A stretch of 5,454 nucleotides of DNA, from contig JAKSPG010000097.1 of the NCBI GenBank assembly GCA_024405075.1, forward strand, positions 1 to 5,454, read 5' to 3'. The notes under the pieces were generated by a model. It was not told where the DNA came from and did not search any database. It was given only the letters and a program-made list of their open reading frames with translations. Source of the DNA: Elusimicrobiaceae bacterium. GTDB taxonomy: Bacteria > Elusimicrobiota > Elusimicrobia > Elusimicrobiales > Elusimicrobiaceae. Positions 4,402 through 5,454 of the stretch are shown one piece after another. The position numbers and the translations under genes are program-made. The first letter of the stretch is position 1; every line of letters begins with the position of its first letter.

Positions 4402-5454
4402 TAGTTGCCTCCGCCGATTTCCGAAAGTTTGAAAATCGGCAAGAAAATAGATGCTACAATAATACCGATCAGCACACCGACACCGCAAATAAGAATAGGG
4501 TCAATAACTGCCGAGAAACGGGCAATAAACTGGTCCACGTTATCAGCATAAAATTTGGAAAGCGTGGCAATAACGCCCGGCAGTTTACCAGATTCTTCAC
4601 CCATCAACATCATTTCCGTCATCAGCCCGGGGAAAACACCCGTCGCACGGAACGAATCAGAAATAGATTTACCGGCTGCTACTTCCGCACGAACCACTTT
4701 AAGCGCGTTTTGGATAATGACGTTGCTGTCAAAGGAGTCTTCCAACACCAAAATAGCATTTAAAATGGTTACCCCGCTACGTAACAACGTGGAAAGCGTA
4801 GAGAGCATGCGGTCATAATAAATATTTTTTAAAAAATTACCAAACAGCGGCATGGACAATAAAAACGAGTGCCAGCGCAAACGCCCGGCTCCCGTCTTAA
4901 TGTAAAAACGAAATGCAATAAAAGCAAACACAACGCTTACAATAATCAGCACCCCGTTGTTTACGAGCAAGCTGGAAACGTTCAGTACAATTTTGGTAAT
5001 AAGCGGCAAATCCAAGTTGAAATCTTTGAAAATTTGCGCGAACGTCGGCACGATACCAATCACGAAGTAAATCAACACGCCCACCGAAGCTAACGACAAG
5101 ATAGCCGGGTAGGTAATAGCCGTAATGATTTTACTTTTCATCCCTTCCTGCATCTTGGTATACAAGGAAATTTGCATCAGCGTATCGGACAACTGTCCAC
5201 CCATTTCGCCAGCTTCCACCAACGAAAGCCAAATGTGGCTGAATGTTTTAGGATGTTGCGACAAAGCTCCGTGTAACGACTGACCACCTGCAATATCTTT
5301 AGCAACTTGCGTTAATACGTATCCGAGGGTAGGGTTGGAAGCATATTCCCCCAACAGCGCGACCCCACGCACCAGCGGCACACCACCGGCAATAAGCGTG
5401 GAGAGCTGCTCGGCGAAGAATGCTAGCACATGTCCCGGCACTTTCCCGCCGCGA
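4401..5454 (-). CDS. GspF/PilC-family inner-membrane platform protein of a type II secretion / type IV pilus system (5' end cut by the window edge)
   Basis: This is the polytopic inner-membrane platform that couples the cytoplasmic assembly ATPase to pilin or pseudopilin polymerisation. About 350 residues are visible against roughly 400 in the family. The frame stays open to the right edge, so the GTG at 5441 is probably internal and about 50 N-terminal residues are missing. Counting from that GTG, two copies of the T2SSF helical domain are recognisable. Copy 1 (about 5-125) starts FFAEQLSTLIAGGVPL and contains VEAGEMGGQL. Copy 2 (about 208-335) starts RMLSTLSTLLRSGVTIL and contains MGEESGKLPGV, the typical GE-x-SG-x-L signature. 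Hydrophobic segments lie at about 112-133, 163-181 and 313-336, the last ending in the family-typical FLPIF. The stop codon TAA overlaps the next gene's ATG by one base, so the two are probably translationally coupled. The family call is secure. Whether it serves a secretion system (GspF) or a pilus (PilC) cannot be settled from this window. Confidence 0.95.
   Translation of the reverse strand, partial: RGGKVPGHVLAFFAEQLSTLIAGGVPLVRGVALLGEYASNPTLGYVLTQVAKDIAGGQSLHGALSQHPKTFSHIWLSLVEAGEMGGQLSDTLMQISLYTKMQEGMKSKIITAITYPAILSLASVGVLIYFVIGIVPTFAQIFKDFNLDLPLITKIVLNVSSLLVNNGVLIIVSVVFAFIAFRFYIKTGAGRLRWHSFLLSMPLFGNFLKNIYYDRMLSTLSTLLRSGVTILNAILVLEDSFDSNVIIQNALKVVRAEVAAGKSISDSFRATGVFPGLMTEMMLMGEESGKLPGVIATLSKFYADNVDQFIARFSAVIDPILICGVGVLIGIIVASIFLPIFKLSEIGGGN
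4408..4412 (-). promoter_or_regulatory. Ribosome binding site of pseudopilin 1 (GGAGG)
   Basis: A perfect GGAGG lies 6 bases before the ATG at 4401, inside the last codons of the gspF-like gene. It decides the start of pseudopilin 1 in favour of 4401 over the upstream in-frame ATG at 4488. Confidence 0.85.

Noticed and set aside
4402..4488. Upstream in-frame ATG extending pseudopilin 1 by 29 residues
   Set aside because: The extension lies entirely inside the gspF-like gene, is Cys/Arg-rich and lacks a ribosome site, while the ATG at 4401 has GGAGG at 6 bases and gives a normal leader.
4389..5093. Plus-strand frames opposite the gspF-like gene
   Set aside because: They overlap a firmly identified conserved gene on the other strand, have no recognisable domains and lack ribosome sites.

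Overview
Every gene I can support lies on the minus strand, so transcription runs from position 5454 down to position 1. The window looks like an internal piece of one long operon for a type II secretion or type IV pilus-like machine. It holds eight genes: a platform protein of the GspF/PilC family (cut by the right edge), six consecutive genes for proteins with prepilin-type N-termini, and an exported Pro/Ala/Thr-rich protein of unknown function (cut by the left edge).

Layout in transcription order: gspF/pilC-like (5454-4401); pseudopilin 1 (4401-3778); a 70-base gap; pseudopilin 2 (3707-3150); pseudopilin 3 (3144-2590); pseudopilin 4, GspI/PilV-like (2570-1989); pseudopilin 5, GspJ/PilW-like (1992-1249); pseudopilin 6, GspK/PilX-like with Gln in place of the usual Glu at mature position 5 (1234-767); and the Ala/Pro-rich secreted protein (761-1, open). 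Apart from the 70-base gap, spacing ranges from a 4-base overlap to a 19-base gap. I see no terminator, RNA gene, mobile element or CRISPR array.

Likely joint role: the GspF/PilC protein sits in the inner membrane between the assembly ATPase and the pilin subunits. The six subunits would be cleaved by a prepilin peptidase encoded elsewhere and assembled into a short pseudopilus, or into the tip and minor-subunit complex of a pilus. The order F, then G/H-type subunits, then I-, J- and K-type subunits matches the classical gspFGHIJK order, with one extra G/H-type subunit. Three features stand out. Five of the six subunits carry exactly six cysteines, all in the exported domain. Subunits 1-3 share a C-terminal sequence signature and look like a tandem paralogous set. 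The position where gspL would be expected holds an exported low-complexity protein that I cannot assign.

Organism: a diderm (Gram-negative-type) bacterium of moderate GC. Long runs of Cys-rich pseudopilin genes with MKNKKGFTL-type starts resemble what I know of Elusimicrobiota, but this is an impression from style and not a demonstrated assignment.
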